Of a stretch of DNA of 64,000 nt, positions 13,622 through 24,956 are shown one piece after another. The notes under the pieces were generated by a model, which saw nothing but the letters and a program-made list of their open reading frames with translations, was not told the origin of the DNA and ran no database searches. The stretch covers positions 4,351,501 to 4,415,500 of the forward strand of contig JAOVFP010000010.1 of assembly GCA_025738555.1 (NCBI GenBank). The letters are read 5' to 3'. A program made the translations under genes and the position numbers. Within the stretch, counting starts at the first letter, position 1. The number at the start of each line of letters is the position of its first letter. This DNA is from Cyathus striatus (Eukaryota > Basidiomycota > Agaricomycetes > Agaricales > Nidulariaceae).

Positions 13622-15962
13622 GGTGGTAAGAGGACGCGTCACAGTCTTGGTCACGGGGACACAGCGCGTCGCTGCTAATTCTCGGAAGTTGCTAACTTGT
13701 TACTATTACACGGGGTCTAGTTGAGTCGAGAAATGCTGCATCCTTCGCCGAATCGGCATTCACGGATGGGTCGATAGAGGAATGGGTAACGCGATGGGAG
13801 TAAGCTCCCGTCCGCGATGGAACGCTCGGCGCTCGCTGCATGGAGAGGTATCCCAGACCGTCAGACGTTCTGTCTCATTCTCTCAGCTCTGCACCCGCGT
13901 AAGCGATTATCTTTCTCGAGTCGTCACTGCTCAATTCCCCGTTCGAGATTTTTTCTAGGCCTATTTTCCAGAGCCAAGTTTTCGGGCGGTCTTCTCAGTG
14001 GCATGCTTGGTTACGTGGATGTTTCTATGTACTGAACGACGACGTCGTTCGTTATCTCGTAACTCGCCGTGAAGATGTGAATTCTGGCACGCAAGGCCAC
14101 TTTGGCTCCGTTCTCACACCTTTTGATATCATCGCCGTCATTACAGCTCATCGCACATCGACACAAGTACGGTGCCACTCGGAATCAGACGTGCAGTTCT
14201 AAATATCCTCGTCTTTATCCAGAAAACCGTGGCTATATCTGGTACATCCCGTTCCCGCGGCGTTTCCTTTTGTCGTCTTTCCCTTGAGATCTTGGGCTAT
14301 CTATAGTGGATAGTGGGAAGATGTAGCTCGACAGGGACGTGAAATGTAAGGGGCCGTGATACCTTTTCATTCATCAGGAAGAGAAGAGAAGATCGTGTAC
14401 CAGTCTCTTTGAGTACTGTCTGTCAAGAAAGGCTTCTTCATTCTTCCTTTTCGTTCGGGGGTTTTCAGTAATCAAAATTTCTTCTCTCGGACTACATCAT
14501 CTACGGCGCTGGGCAATAAAATGGACAGCACCATGTGCAAGTGGGTCTTGGAGCTATCATTCAACTCCCAGCTCTGATTTGGCCAACTTGGATGTGATAT
14601 TAGGATTGGGGTATGGATCAATTTCGCGGAATCGCAGTGAACTTCGGTCGCCCCAGGAACAATTCAAATCGTGGAGACTTCGCAAATGTGCAATCGCTGG
14701 GATGGTTGTGCTATATCGGGTGGCTAGCGGTTTCCGCGGCCTCGTATACCTCTGTAAAGGTTGGAAATGGCTGGAAATATACGGAAATGAAGCAAGGAAG
14801 GGATAGCGCTGCGAAGTTCGTGCTTCCATGCAATGTCTACGTGCAAGATGTAGAGGTTCTGCATTACACTGTTACACACTAACGCACTCCTTTGGCTTCC
14901 TGTCCTCAACTATTTATCCCTTGCTCGTAGGGGTGCTACCCTCGAATGAACCTGTGTTGCACCTTGCTAGCCTAATGTATGCATGCCGTGGTACTGGGTT
15001 CCGTTCCCCTATTACACCCGGGGTCAAAGACTAGCCTCGTCATTGAACGCGTCTATAGTCTATTTCTGGTCCACCCTGCATTTCCTATAATTATCAGAAT
15101 TCGTGCGAAGGGACTGCGGAGGTTCAGAATATGATGCAGGTTTCACATGGGATTGGGGTGTTTGGATATATAAGTGAAGAGGGTGTAAATGGTAATGGAA
15201 CGCGATCAGGATTACTCTTTCGTGGGCGATTTATATGTCTTTTATGCTCGCCTCTGTGCCTCAGGTTGTCCTACTGGGTTTGCACCCTCTTCGGTGCTGT
15301 ATGAACCTGTGCTCTGAAGTCCTGGTTTTAAGCCCTGATGCCCTGCGCTGTTCCTGATGGCCGCGCGTTTGCTCAATAGCTGTCTTGCTGATGGATTTCA
15401 CCAAAATGAAGATCTAGCTTCACTTTTACTGGATTCTTTACCTGTGGTCGTGGCCTTTACTATGGATGCCGTCTTATCGTTATTGGTCTAATGATGAGCC
15501 CTCATCGTTGATGTGTCTGACTTGCTTTGGATGGGGTTCAAATATTTCTTTCTGAAATAAGCATATCTTCTTGTACCTTATTCTTATCGTCGGGCTTCCG
15601 GCGGGGCGTCTCTGTGTCTCTAAATATCGTAACTAGGAATTTTCGATTCCCCTTCGGATGATTTTTTCTGATAATCTTTGGGAATGCATCACTGTATGCG
15701 CTAAATATGAGTCCTCCTGCATCCTCCGTCTGAGGGTCAGCCATTTATGAGTTGTCGTTTCTCACTATTACATACTCCCTTTTCATTTTTACTTTTCTTG
15801 TGAATACTTATGCTGTTATTGTGTTGTGGATGACCTCCAAGTAGCCGTGGGAACTTACACCCATTTTTGAACAACATGACGTGTAACGTGCGCTATTCCA
15901 CGACGCGCTAAGCGCTAACTTAGAACTGTACTAGTGACTATACCTCCACGATACACGAAAGA
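13622..15962. other. intergenic, 2.3 kb, no gene recognised
   Basis: Short open frames only, none with domain-like sequence or splice-linked continuation. It contains the promoter side of both the minus-strand TTI2-like gene and plus-strand SEC12. No repeats were noticed. Confidence 0.45.
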
Positions 15963-17666
15963 ATGCGCCCTAAACACACTCCGCACTCACTTTCATCTTT
16001 CCCTGTCTACTCATGCGCATTTCTGGGTCCAAACCAACTAGTTCTCGGTGGAGGAGGGGGCGGGTCTAAAACTGGCATAAAGAACAAGCTAGCACGTACT
16101 TATTTTCTTCCGCCCACGCTCAAGTCCACCGACTTACTGGGGTCATACTTAGGCAGTGTATGAAGTCGACGATAATTTGGCTATTGCCTTGAAAGCTGAA
16201 TTTCAGCTTGGAAGTGATGAGGATGCGCCTATGAGTATGGCTGCTCATGTTGAGGTGACTAGCTTGCTATCCGTTACTTTCAGTGACTAAATGGCATTGT
16301 TCAGAGCTCGTCGGTGGTGTGTGGTGTGAATAGCTCCTTGGATAAAATGCAGAAGGGGGAGAATGAGAACTGTCGTTTGTTCACCGTTGACGGGGACAAG
16401 TGGGTACATGTATTTTTGGGTTGTATTCTGTTGCTTAACTTCCTGTAGGATAGAACTGGTTAGGACAAAGGGAACGCTGACTGGCTCTGGGGAAGAGGAT
16501 ACTTACCAGGTACGCGTAGTTGATATGCTGTTGCTGGTGTCTTCCTGACTCGAACTAGAAAGTCGCTGTTCTGTCTCCTGACGGTACCCTTTTGGCCGTT
16601 GCTGGAGCTGAAACGGTACGTATCGACGTTGTTTGACAGTCTCAGTGTTGTCTGACCACAGAATAGCTTTCGTTACTCTCATTCCCGTCGCTTGTTCCTG
16701 TCGCAGCTCCAGTAAACTGTGACAACGAAATATACGATGCCGCCTTTACGAACGACACAGTATGTGTTATTTGCATGTTCGTCATTTCACATGGTCACAC
16801 ATGAACAGTTAATTATTGCAACTACCGTCAACCTGCTGGTGTACGCATTGCCGGATACCAAGCAGTCGCCATCTAAGAAAGGCAAGAAAAAGACCTCCGA
16901 TACCTCAAAGACGGTGTCGCTGGAATTGAAAACGAAAGTTGAGATACCCAAATCTCTGGGAGATTCGTCAATATTCCGTGCCCTCAAGTAAGGCTACATT
17001 TCTATCTTCTTTTACCCTTGATTGTGATACTGGGCTCTAGGCTTAGCCCAATTGATCCAAATGTCGCGTATACGGTGGTAAACACCACACTCACGCGGTC
17101 GCAACGCGGAAAATCCGTGGCTCGACCTGGTCATATATGCAAATGGAATATCGACAGCTGGACAATGGAAAGGTCACGGAAAGTGGGAGATAAGGGAATT
17201 ACTTGTTTTGATATCAGGTAGCGCATCCTCTGTCTTTCGTCTACCACATTGTTACTGACGAGCTTGCAAAGTGCCGACGGTCGCTTTTTAGGATATGGTT
17301 CTTCCGACCTTTCGATTGGCATGTTGGATACGAAGACGCTGGCGGTGCGTTGGTTTTCATTTTATGCTGGATTTTGTCTGATTTGGGTTGATTCGTAGCC
17401 ATGCGCTTCCATTTTGAAAGCCCATGAATTCCCTCCAACGGTTGTCAAGTTTAATACGACTTCGACGTTGCTGGTGTCGGGTAGTGTGGATAACTCGATC
17501 CGTATCGTTTCTATCCCTCAAGAAACGAACAATTCATGTGAGTAATTGTCATTTATTGCTGTTGTCAATGCTTAAGCTATCTCGTATAGCTTGGAATTTT
17601 GTTCTCTTGCTATTTATTGCGTTAGTTGTTGCCATGATGGCCATGGCAGCCCAAAAATATGCTTGA
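15963..17666 (+). CDS. SEC12: SEC12, ER guanine-nucleotide exchange factor for SAR1
   Basis: Integral ER membrane WD40 protein that activates SAR1 to start COPII vesicle formation (PREB in animals). The N-terminus SSFPVYSCAFLGPNQLVLGG followed by a Gly run and KTGIKNKL is the Sec12/PREB signature, the region forming the K loop in yeast Sec12. Later exons give VAVLSPDGTLLAVAGAETNS, VNLLVYALPDTKQSPSKKGK, HICKWNIDSWTMERSR, GRFLGYGSSDLSIGMLDTKT and LLVSGSVDNSIRIVSIPQ as successive beta-propeller blades. A single hydrophobic segment near the end (WNFVLLLFIALVVAMMAMAA) is the membrane anchor, leaving almost no lumenal tail, unlike the long lumenal domain of S. cerevisiae Sec12. Multiple short introns. 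Convergent with TAF9. Confidence 0.9.
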
Positions 17667-17792
17667 ACGATATACTGTTAATTATATTCAATGGATTTAT
17701 ATGGATCCCATTCCAATAACATTATACATTATTCTATACAAAGACAAGTATATAAAAATACAGCGAAATCAGTGAGTAACAAGAAATGTATG

Positions 17793-18644
17793 CTAATCGT
17801 AATCCTCTTCCTCGACCAACTTGCGTGTTATGCCATTCGTCGCGGTATCACCAAGACTGGTTTGAATTTCCTCCATACCGTCACTTTCCTCTTCATCGTC
17901 ATCTCCACCTGCAAACAGACCATCCTCGTCGTCTCCAATATCACTGCCTTCGTCCGGATTGACACCTGGTAATGGCATTGAAGGGGTTCCAATCATGTCA
18001 ATATCTGAAGGTGTTGCAATAGCACTAATGGGGAATGGAGCCTCTTCTCGAACGACGTCCTGTGATATGGTAGTAGACGGGGTTGCGGGGGGCAGGAATG
18101 TTGAGGTTTCCATGTGCATGTCTTCATCTTCCAGCTCTTCCTCGGATTCGGATTCTTCGATTTCCTCTATCTCGTCGTAGATTTTGACGCCGGGCGGTGG
18201 CTTGTTGGGGACGAGATCGAAGTCGACGGAAGTTAAGCATTCTGAAGGGGGCGGGAGGCGGACGCCGAACACTTCAGGGACAGCAGGAAGAGGGGCTGCG
18301 TTTACTTCTGTTGCGAGGGATAGGATGTACTATGCGAGAGTTAGGTTGGAGAGGCATTAACGGGGAGAAAAGTAGGACACCTCTTTTGGAACACGTCCAC
18401 CGAACTCCCATCCGACTCGTGCTTGTACGGCGAGGGTTACGTCCTCTATTTCTATTTTACCAGCGCGGCCTGCGTGCTCTGCGTATACGCTTGCATCAGT
18501 GAGGACCTGTGCAGTATAGCGATGGGAAAATTCGAGGAGTTGGTGGAGGACGCCTGGCTGTGCATCTTGGACGGAGGGGGTGGATGAGAGGAGGAGGGCG
18601 ATTGCGCGTGCAGTGGTGGGTAGATTGTCTGCCGGACGCGACAT
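17793..18644 (-). CDS. TAF9: TAF9, histone-fold subunit of TFIID (and SAGA)
   Basis: The start at 18644 gives MSRPADNLPTTARAIALLLS, then the TFIID-31 histone fold (GVLHQLLEFSHRYTAQVLTD, ASVYAEHAGRAGKIEIEDV, LAVQARVGWEF). In the family this fold pairs with TAF6 in TFIID and SAGA. One intron, around 18325-18380, joins it to a segment with PLPAVPEVFGVRLPP and PNKPPPGVKIYDEI. The C-terminal half is strongly acidic (EIEEIEESESEEELEDED and similar) and ends LVEEEDYD. Divergent from SWD1, with 208 bp between the start codons. Confidence 0.9.
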
Positions 18645-18852
18645 GGTGAGCTGTGTGTGGGCCGTGTTCGCGTGCAGGTTAAGTGGACCGTTGTTTGATT
18701 CAGCTGCCGACGGACTGCTTTTATTTGTCCCCGCCGGCTTTCTGTGCCGCCACCGGACCGGGATGCAGATAGAATATTCCCACGAGAGGCTGATAAGTGT
18801 ACACGACGCGTTCAACAGCCTCGCTCTTGTCTCTTTCTTCTCCACTCTCAAA
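18645..18852. promoter_or_regulatory. shared divergent promoter of TAF9 and SWD1
   Basis: The 208 bp between the two start codons must carry the 5' UTRs and promoters of both genes. No clear TATA box was seen. Inferred from arrangement only. Confidence 0.5.
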
Positions 18853-20770
18853 ATGAACGAGTCGTTGATAAGTACGTCTCAGTCCTGCACAATCTTCCAA
18901 TCCTTGACCATACACGACCCAGATCCCTTTGGTATTTCCCATCCAACGGCTGTCCAGACCTCGCTCTTTGCCTCCGCCCTCTTTGCCAAGTTTGACCCCA
19001 CTGGTCGGTACATTGCAGCGGGAAGGAACAATGGAAGTGTTGAAGTCTGGGATCTCGAGACCAGAGCTCCTATCAGGTACTTGGATGGCCATGTCAAGGC
19101 TATTACCAGCATCGAGTGCGTCGTTATTTTTGTCTTTCGTGGGACGCGCCGCGCTTGCGGTTTATCCTTCACCGGATATTAACGTACATTCTTTCTGCGT
19201 GCCCTCAGCTGGTCGCAAAACTCTCGCTATGTCTTGACAACGTCAAAAGACTGGAATATTGTGGTCTGGGACCTTGCTTCCACGTGCGACCCCCTCCAAC
19301 GGCATTGTACAATAAGGTTCGATGCACCCGTTGCTTCAGGATCGTTCCATCCTCGGAATAGGTAACACATCCCCAAATTGACCTTTCATATATCCAATTC
19401 TGACTGGATGCAGTCAAATCATTCTCGCTCTATTGGCGACGGGTGAAGCCTTTATTGTTGATCTGCGCAAGAAGCACAAGTCACGGACTGAGCTCTATGA
19501 GGTGCTGGAGGAGGAAGAAGAAGACGAAGATGGTCAATCCGGCCGCTCTAGGTGCGTATTTTACCCTGAAGAGCTTGCTTCTTTTCATTTAAGATCATTC
19601 AGACCTGCCCTGACTTGCGCTCGGTTTGACCCAACTGGCAAGTATGTCTTCATCGGCACAAATGTAGGCTCCATCCTTGTCTTCAACACCCGTACCAAAA
19701 CAGTGCGTATACCTCAACACACATCTTTGCCTATACAAAACCCTGTTGCAACAGATGATAGCCCGGCATAAAATACCGGGAGCAGGGAACATGAAAGGAT
19801 TTGATTTTACAAACTCTGGCCGGTGAACCACCCTGTACCTCCTTCCCTCTACCCGGAGCGTCCTCACCTCTCATCTTCTGTTTCATTTCCCCGCAGGCGT
19901 CTCGTGACAAATTCCTCAGATCGAATGTTGCGACAGTTCATATTGCCTTCTTATCCCTCGTCCACACCTATAATCGACGGTATGGACGGCGAGGAGAAGA
20001 GCGAAGAGATGGATGGAAAGGGATTTATTGAGCAAGAGTTGGAGCCGACACATAGGTTTAATGACCCTATCAACAAGACGGCCTGGCATGCGGTTTGTTA
20101 TAGCCCTGATGGTGAATGGCTGGCTGGAGGTGGGGAATCATCTATCGCATCTTGATCGACTGCTTATCGCGCATTACTTAGGCGCCGCTGACTCTGCTGC
20201 ACATAAGATATACATCTGGGACCTCTCAAACGACGGTCAACTAGCAACAGCACTCGATGGTGGTCGAGAACCTCTCGTTCACGTTCATGTACGTTCAGGA
20301 CGTTTGTTCGCTTACCTTCGCTGACAACTATGATAGTGGCATCCAACAAAATCGTGTATCGCGTCAACAACATACCACGGCAATATCCTCATTTGGCATC
20401 ATCCCAGCCCAGAGCGGTGGGGAGCCTTTGCGGGTGGATTCGAGGAAGTGGATGAGAATGTAGAGTACGAGGAACGGGAAGACGAGTTCGATATTGTACT
20501 TTTTCTTCTTTTTACTCGCATCTACTTTAATAACACTCCCTAAAGGAAGATGAAGTCGTTATCCAAGAACGTAAAATGAAAGCAGAGGAGGAAGAAGTGG
20601 ACATTGAATCCGGCGCTTCACCTGTCGTCAGACGCGTCAACCCACCTCCCAGTGGAAACTTAACCATCGAGGACGAGGATACCGCATGGGCGGATGATGA
20701 GCCAGATGGCGATTCGGAAAAGTGGAAGATGCGCATTGTTATTGAGAGTGATGTTGTGGATGGATATTAA
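18853..20770 (+). CDS. SWD1: SWD1/RBBP5, WD40 subunit of the COMPASS H3K4 methyltransferase
   Basis: WD40 protein that with SET1, BRE2/ASH2 and SWD3/WDR5 forms the core of COMPASS, the histone H3 lysine-4 methylase. The start ATG at 18853 is followed by an intron (18872-18922) that links MNESLI to NPFGISHPTA. Blades follow: LFAKFDPTGRYIAAGRNNGS with VEVWDLETRAPIRYLDGHVK, SRYVLTTSKDWNIVVWDLAS, CARFDPTGKYVFIGTNVGSI, WHAVCYSPDGEWLAGG and KIYIWDLSNDGQLATALDGG. The acidic insert EVLEEEEEDEDGQ and the C-terminal acidic hinge (YEEREDEFDIEDEVVIQE), followed by DTAWADDEPD, match RBBP5-type tails. Around eight short introns. Confidence 0.9.
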
Positions 20771-21438
20771 GGATGCCCTTGGGTTTGTGCCTTGGGTTTT
20801 TTGTGGTGGCATGTAAGATTAGATGGTTATATATGTTGGTTAAAGCTTCGTTGGCTGTTTTCAGTGCGTTGGTCAGTGTGAGAGATGGAGTACAGCTGTG
20901 ATCTCCTGCTTGTTGTACCGACGACTGCATTGACTACTTCATATTCAACATTTATTTCAAAATGTCTAGTTGATACTGGTATGTCCGTGTCTAATGTGGC
21001 CCCTCTAACTGACAGCTTTACGATTAATAGTGTTTTGCCCTTTCGCCACACACTGTTGGTTGCGCTACTGACCCACAACCTTACAATTAAGTGTTTAGTC
21101 CCTTCGCCACAATATTGTCAGTTGCTACTGTTTCCATGTTCAATGCTATGAATGGATTGAACATTATACTTCGCAGGCGTCAAATGTTGTTGCGCCACTC
21201 ACCATCACCGCTTTCAACAGCATTACATCGCCACCTTGCCAACTTAGGAAGCAATCCAAACTATTTGTTTCGAATGTCTTGTTCCTTTATATTTGTCAAG
21301 AAGTCAAGAGCAAAGTCAAACAATAGTGTACGCCAATATCTGTATGGGTCCTTGCATTTACAAGGATATATTTAACGCCGGTCGCGTTGAGGTCAGTCAT
21401 TAATTGATTACTGCTACTTTCTTCGTCTAGATACACCC
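20771..21438. other. intergenic, no gene recognised
   Basis: AT-rich. A possible coding scrap (GPCIYKDIFNAGRVE, near 21340-21390) precedes a GTCAGT...TCTAG intron-like stretch and may be an upstream exon of the decayed locus that follows. Otherwise nothing is supported. Confidence 0.35.
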
Positions 21439-22346
21439 ATGCTATCACAGTGCCAAATTGACGGATTAGTGATAGGATTGAAGCACGCACCCAAAACTTT
21501 GAATGAGTTCGAAGCCTTTTGGCGGGATCATCAGGCTTGGCTAAAGGAGCAGGGGTACACCTTAAACATGCGATACTCTCCCAATTGGATCCTGTCGTGG
21601 ACTACCGTCACGACATGGATCACCAACGGTCAATGGATTAAATCTGGAGATTGCGATGTTCCAATAGTGCGTCTAGTGTGCAGCTCTCTGATTTTTTTCT
21701 GATGTCATTGTCATGTACAGAAAAGGAATTTTATAAATGCCATTCGTGAATCAGACGGAGCAAAAGTTACTCTTAAAAGGATCCATACGCCATGTTTTCC
21801 TGCTGAATCTAGCATCGCTCAATTTTTCTCGTCGGAGCCTCTGGCTTCAAACCCGGACAATCAATGCATTCCAGTTTACGATGTTTTACGACTTCCTGAT
21901 GATGAAGACTTTGAGATTTTAGTTACGCCGTATTACTCTTGGTTCAGAGACCCAGTCTGCTTTTCCTGTGGACGACTGTTGAATTGCTTTCGTGGAATCA
22001 TCAAGGTGTGTTTTTTTTTCTTATAGTTTAAGATCTTGTCTAACTGATTGAAATATAGGGCCTGCAATTCATGCATCATCACGATGTTTCGATTGGTCAG
22101 GTTAGCTATCGTGGAACTGAAGAGATTCGGTTTTACATTACAGATTTGTCATTCCAGCACATAAATATGGACGAGGTTATGGAGCGGTTTTCGTATCTCA
22201 CGAAAAGTCTATGCGCCTGGAAGTTGCGGGCAAGAGTGCGATCATACACGGAAAGCCTACATGAAGGGCCATGTGAAAGGCTTCTGAATAATGTTAAGCA
22301 TAGGTGGAACATTAGACTAGGTCCGCACTTCATGGAAGGCAGTTGA
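21439..22346 (+). pseudogene. decayed protein-kinase-like locus
   Basis: Exons read WRDHQAWLKEQGYTLNMRYS, then RNFINAIRESDGAKVTLKRI, VLRLPDDEDFEILVTPYYSW and FRDP. After an intron near 22006-22058 come GLQFMHHHDVSIGQVSYRGT and LSFQHINMDEVMERFSYLTK. The order (VTLKRI as beta-3 lysine, a DDEDFEILV hinge, then QFMHHHDV just before the catalytic loop) follows basidiomycete kinase-like proteins. The catalytic HRD and DFG motifs are absent: after MHHHDV one reads SIGQ rather than AHRDC. It is either a pseudogene or a catalytically dead pseudokinase. The frames remain open across about 0.9 kb, so recent decay or retained non-catalytic function are both possible. Confidence 0.55.
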
Positions 22347-23191
22347 ATGTGGTCAGGTTTCCAGAGATCATTTGACAAGATACTGTACTATTCAGTAACT
22401 CAAGTCACCTTGGTCACCGTGAAGAGTCCAGTGGCGAATTTAAATAAACTATCACTTCCAGTACTTAATGATGTTCTACTTGTATAAGAAATATTCAACT
22501 ACCGTTGTATATCTAGTACTAGTTATTTGGTAGTCCGAGACTCCGAGTGCGATGTTTGAGACAACCTACACACTATTTTCGGACTTGGCTTCCGGTGATG
22601 CGTTGCACACTGCATCATGTGACATGGCGGGAGCCACTACACCACGGCAATGCTTCAAGTTCATGCACTTCCACTACATTTTTTGTCTTCAGATTGTCTT
22701 CGGCGTCGACTAAGTCCTAGTATGTGCTAGTAGCAAAGTCATGAACATTCGGCGCACACCAGGACTCGGGATTCAGGCGTCATGCGGTTGAAAGGTGTCA
22801 GGTGTGAGGATACGGAGGAGAATTCGATGTGACCGTGCTTATATCGATATTAGGTCTAAGTATATTCCGTTTGCTCCTTTCTTTGTATCCAATAATTAGT
22901 AATGTGGAAGCGCAGGAAGGTTAAGCCGTTAGTGGTGCACGAGCGGAAAATAAGAGCCGAGAGGGGCTTCGCCAATCATCCGATGCGTAACCGCGGGCGG
23001 TAACTCTGTAAGGACTGAAGATAAAGGATATCACTTCAGCAAGCAACAAAACAAACGGCGATTCCGACAAGTGGTACAGGCGTGTTCTTCACCATGTATG
23101 ATATGAAATACGGATCGCGATCAGGTGACCGTACTCAATTGCAAGGGGTCGAGTGCCTCTGAATACAGTATTATCTATCTTGCCATTCACT
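22347..23191. other. intergenic, no gene recognised
   Basis: No domain-like frame. It is the promoter side of the deaminase-like gene; nothing else was resolved. Confidence 0.4.
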
Positions 23192-24956
23192 ATGAATTCA
23201 GACGGGTCTGCGTTGCCGCCGCCGCCACCCTACGAAGACTCGCAATCTACCACAGCGTCTACTGATTCCACTCCTTCGTCCCTGGCGGAAGACGTTTGGC
23301 TCGAACAGCAAAGGATTTCTCGTCCCCTTATTGCTTTGCATATCCTCAACGACCATTACAACACACAGCCCTCCGTTTCAATTCCAAATAGCCAGGTTCC
23401 TTCCAGCGACAAGTGGCTACATTCTCTGGTTCAGGCCGTCACCCGGATATCCGCAAATACCCCTGGACGAGCAGACGGTGCAGCTGCCGCCATTGAGATA
23501 CACGGAGCGAATGGTGCTTCTCCACAAACCCATGCTGTATGTAAAGTGAGGTTGGCATTTTCTGAAGGCGATTCGGAGCAACGGCTGGAGTTCATGAATG
23601 ACCTACTCGATGCGGTAGAGCACTTTGTCTTTCAAAGTATGTTTCCCCTTTATATTTGCAAATTCACTATATAACTAACTTTTTGTGTAAGATTTTTTTG
23701 GCGAGCAAACTTTGGAATCCGAGGAACGATTCGCAGCTGTCTCGGAGCTCATGAACAACACACTGAACGACATGATTGCACAACACAACACCATGAAGTT
23801 GAGCAAATACTTGATGAATCGATTTCACAAGTTTTCGTACGTCTGGGAAGCAATAAAACAGTGGATACACAAGAGTTCCTTCAGTGACGGTACCGATGAT
23901 GCGACGACCACAGTTATTGGGGGACTTCTAGACTATGCGAGCAGATTAGAAGAATTCATTATCTTGTTCAAGAAGATTGTGGACCCTACGACCTTGCAGG
24001 CACAACGAGTTAAATGTCTCGCGTTGTGTATCGAGAAAGCCTGGAAATTACTTCATCAAACTTCAGCTTCGTTTTACTTGGAATACGCTTGGGAGGTGTT
24101 AAGGCTTGAAGGGGTGATGTACGATATGGATGAGAATGAGGTCTGGGATGGATGTGATGAACAAGTAGGCTCCTATCTTGATCAGTCCTTCTTCACTGGA
24201 CTTTCCGAATTACCGCGGTCGCTAATGCTCAGGGTGATCTTGACGTTTGCTCGATATGCAATCTCCTGTCATATTGTTGTGCAATCCGTCTATGAAATTC
24301 ATATTTTGCGACAAGAGTTTAATATTCAACTGGAACTGGTTCCTAACTATGGCCACCAAATACCTATTTCTACCCAACAGCTCAACCTTCCGGAAACTCT
24401 TCAAGAGGTCTTCGACGATCTTAATATTCCCGTAGATATCAAGTCTTTGCCGATTCTGCAAGAGCGTTGGGAGGACATGCTTGCTTCGACAAGATTGCGC
24501 GTTCACCCTGAAATACAGCTTGGATTGTTCTACGCGTATAATCCAGAGTTCTGGCCAGAGTCGGGGATTATAGCAACGTCCAAGAATCCGTGTACTGCTT
24601 GTCAGACCTTCCTGGGGTGAGTGTTTCGAAGTACTTTTAATAATAATTGAAATTAACATCTAAGCGACGCTTGTAGCTTAATGAGCCGTCATCATGCCGT
24701 AGGGCGATCATTGATTTTCTCTTACGACGTCACTCAGGATCGACCAGACGGTACATGGATGTTACCCCCTGTGATCGATGGCGAGACTCTACCACGAGAT
24801 GTACAAAGTTTGCAGAGGAAGATGGTGATTGTGGCTAGGGAAATGGTTCCTAGTCTTGAGCGTGAACTGGTCAAGACCGTACAGGAGCTCTATTACCACG
24901 ATAACCGTGTGCAGAACGTTCTAGGGAGTGTGGCAGAGGAGTCAAACTCAATGTGA
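23192..24956 (+). CDS. OTT_1508-type deaminase-like protein, about 550 aa
   Basis: Start MNSDGSALPPPPPYEDSQS at 23192. An intron at 23637-23690 splits VFQN/FFGEQ and a second at 24617-24676 splits TFLG/LMSRHH. The first 400 residues are helical and unrecognised (LMNRFHKFSYVWEAIKQWIH, VDPTTLQAQRVKCLALCIEK). The C-terminal part has RLRVHPEIQLGLFYAYNPEF, then STSKNPCTACQTF-like sequence (exact: ATSKNPCTACQTFLG). This HPE and PCxxC pair matches the zinc-binding H/C-x-E and PCxxC motifs of the deaminase fold, specifically the OTT_1508-like family expanded in basidiomycetes. The natural substrate of that fungal family is not known to me. Catalytic residues look intact. The function call is limited to a probable zinc-dependent deaminase fold. 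Confidence 0.78.
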
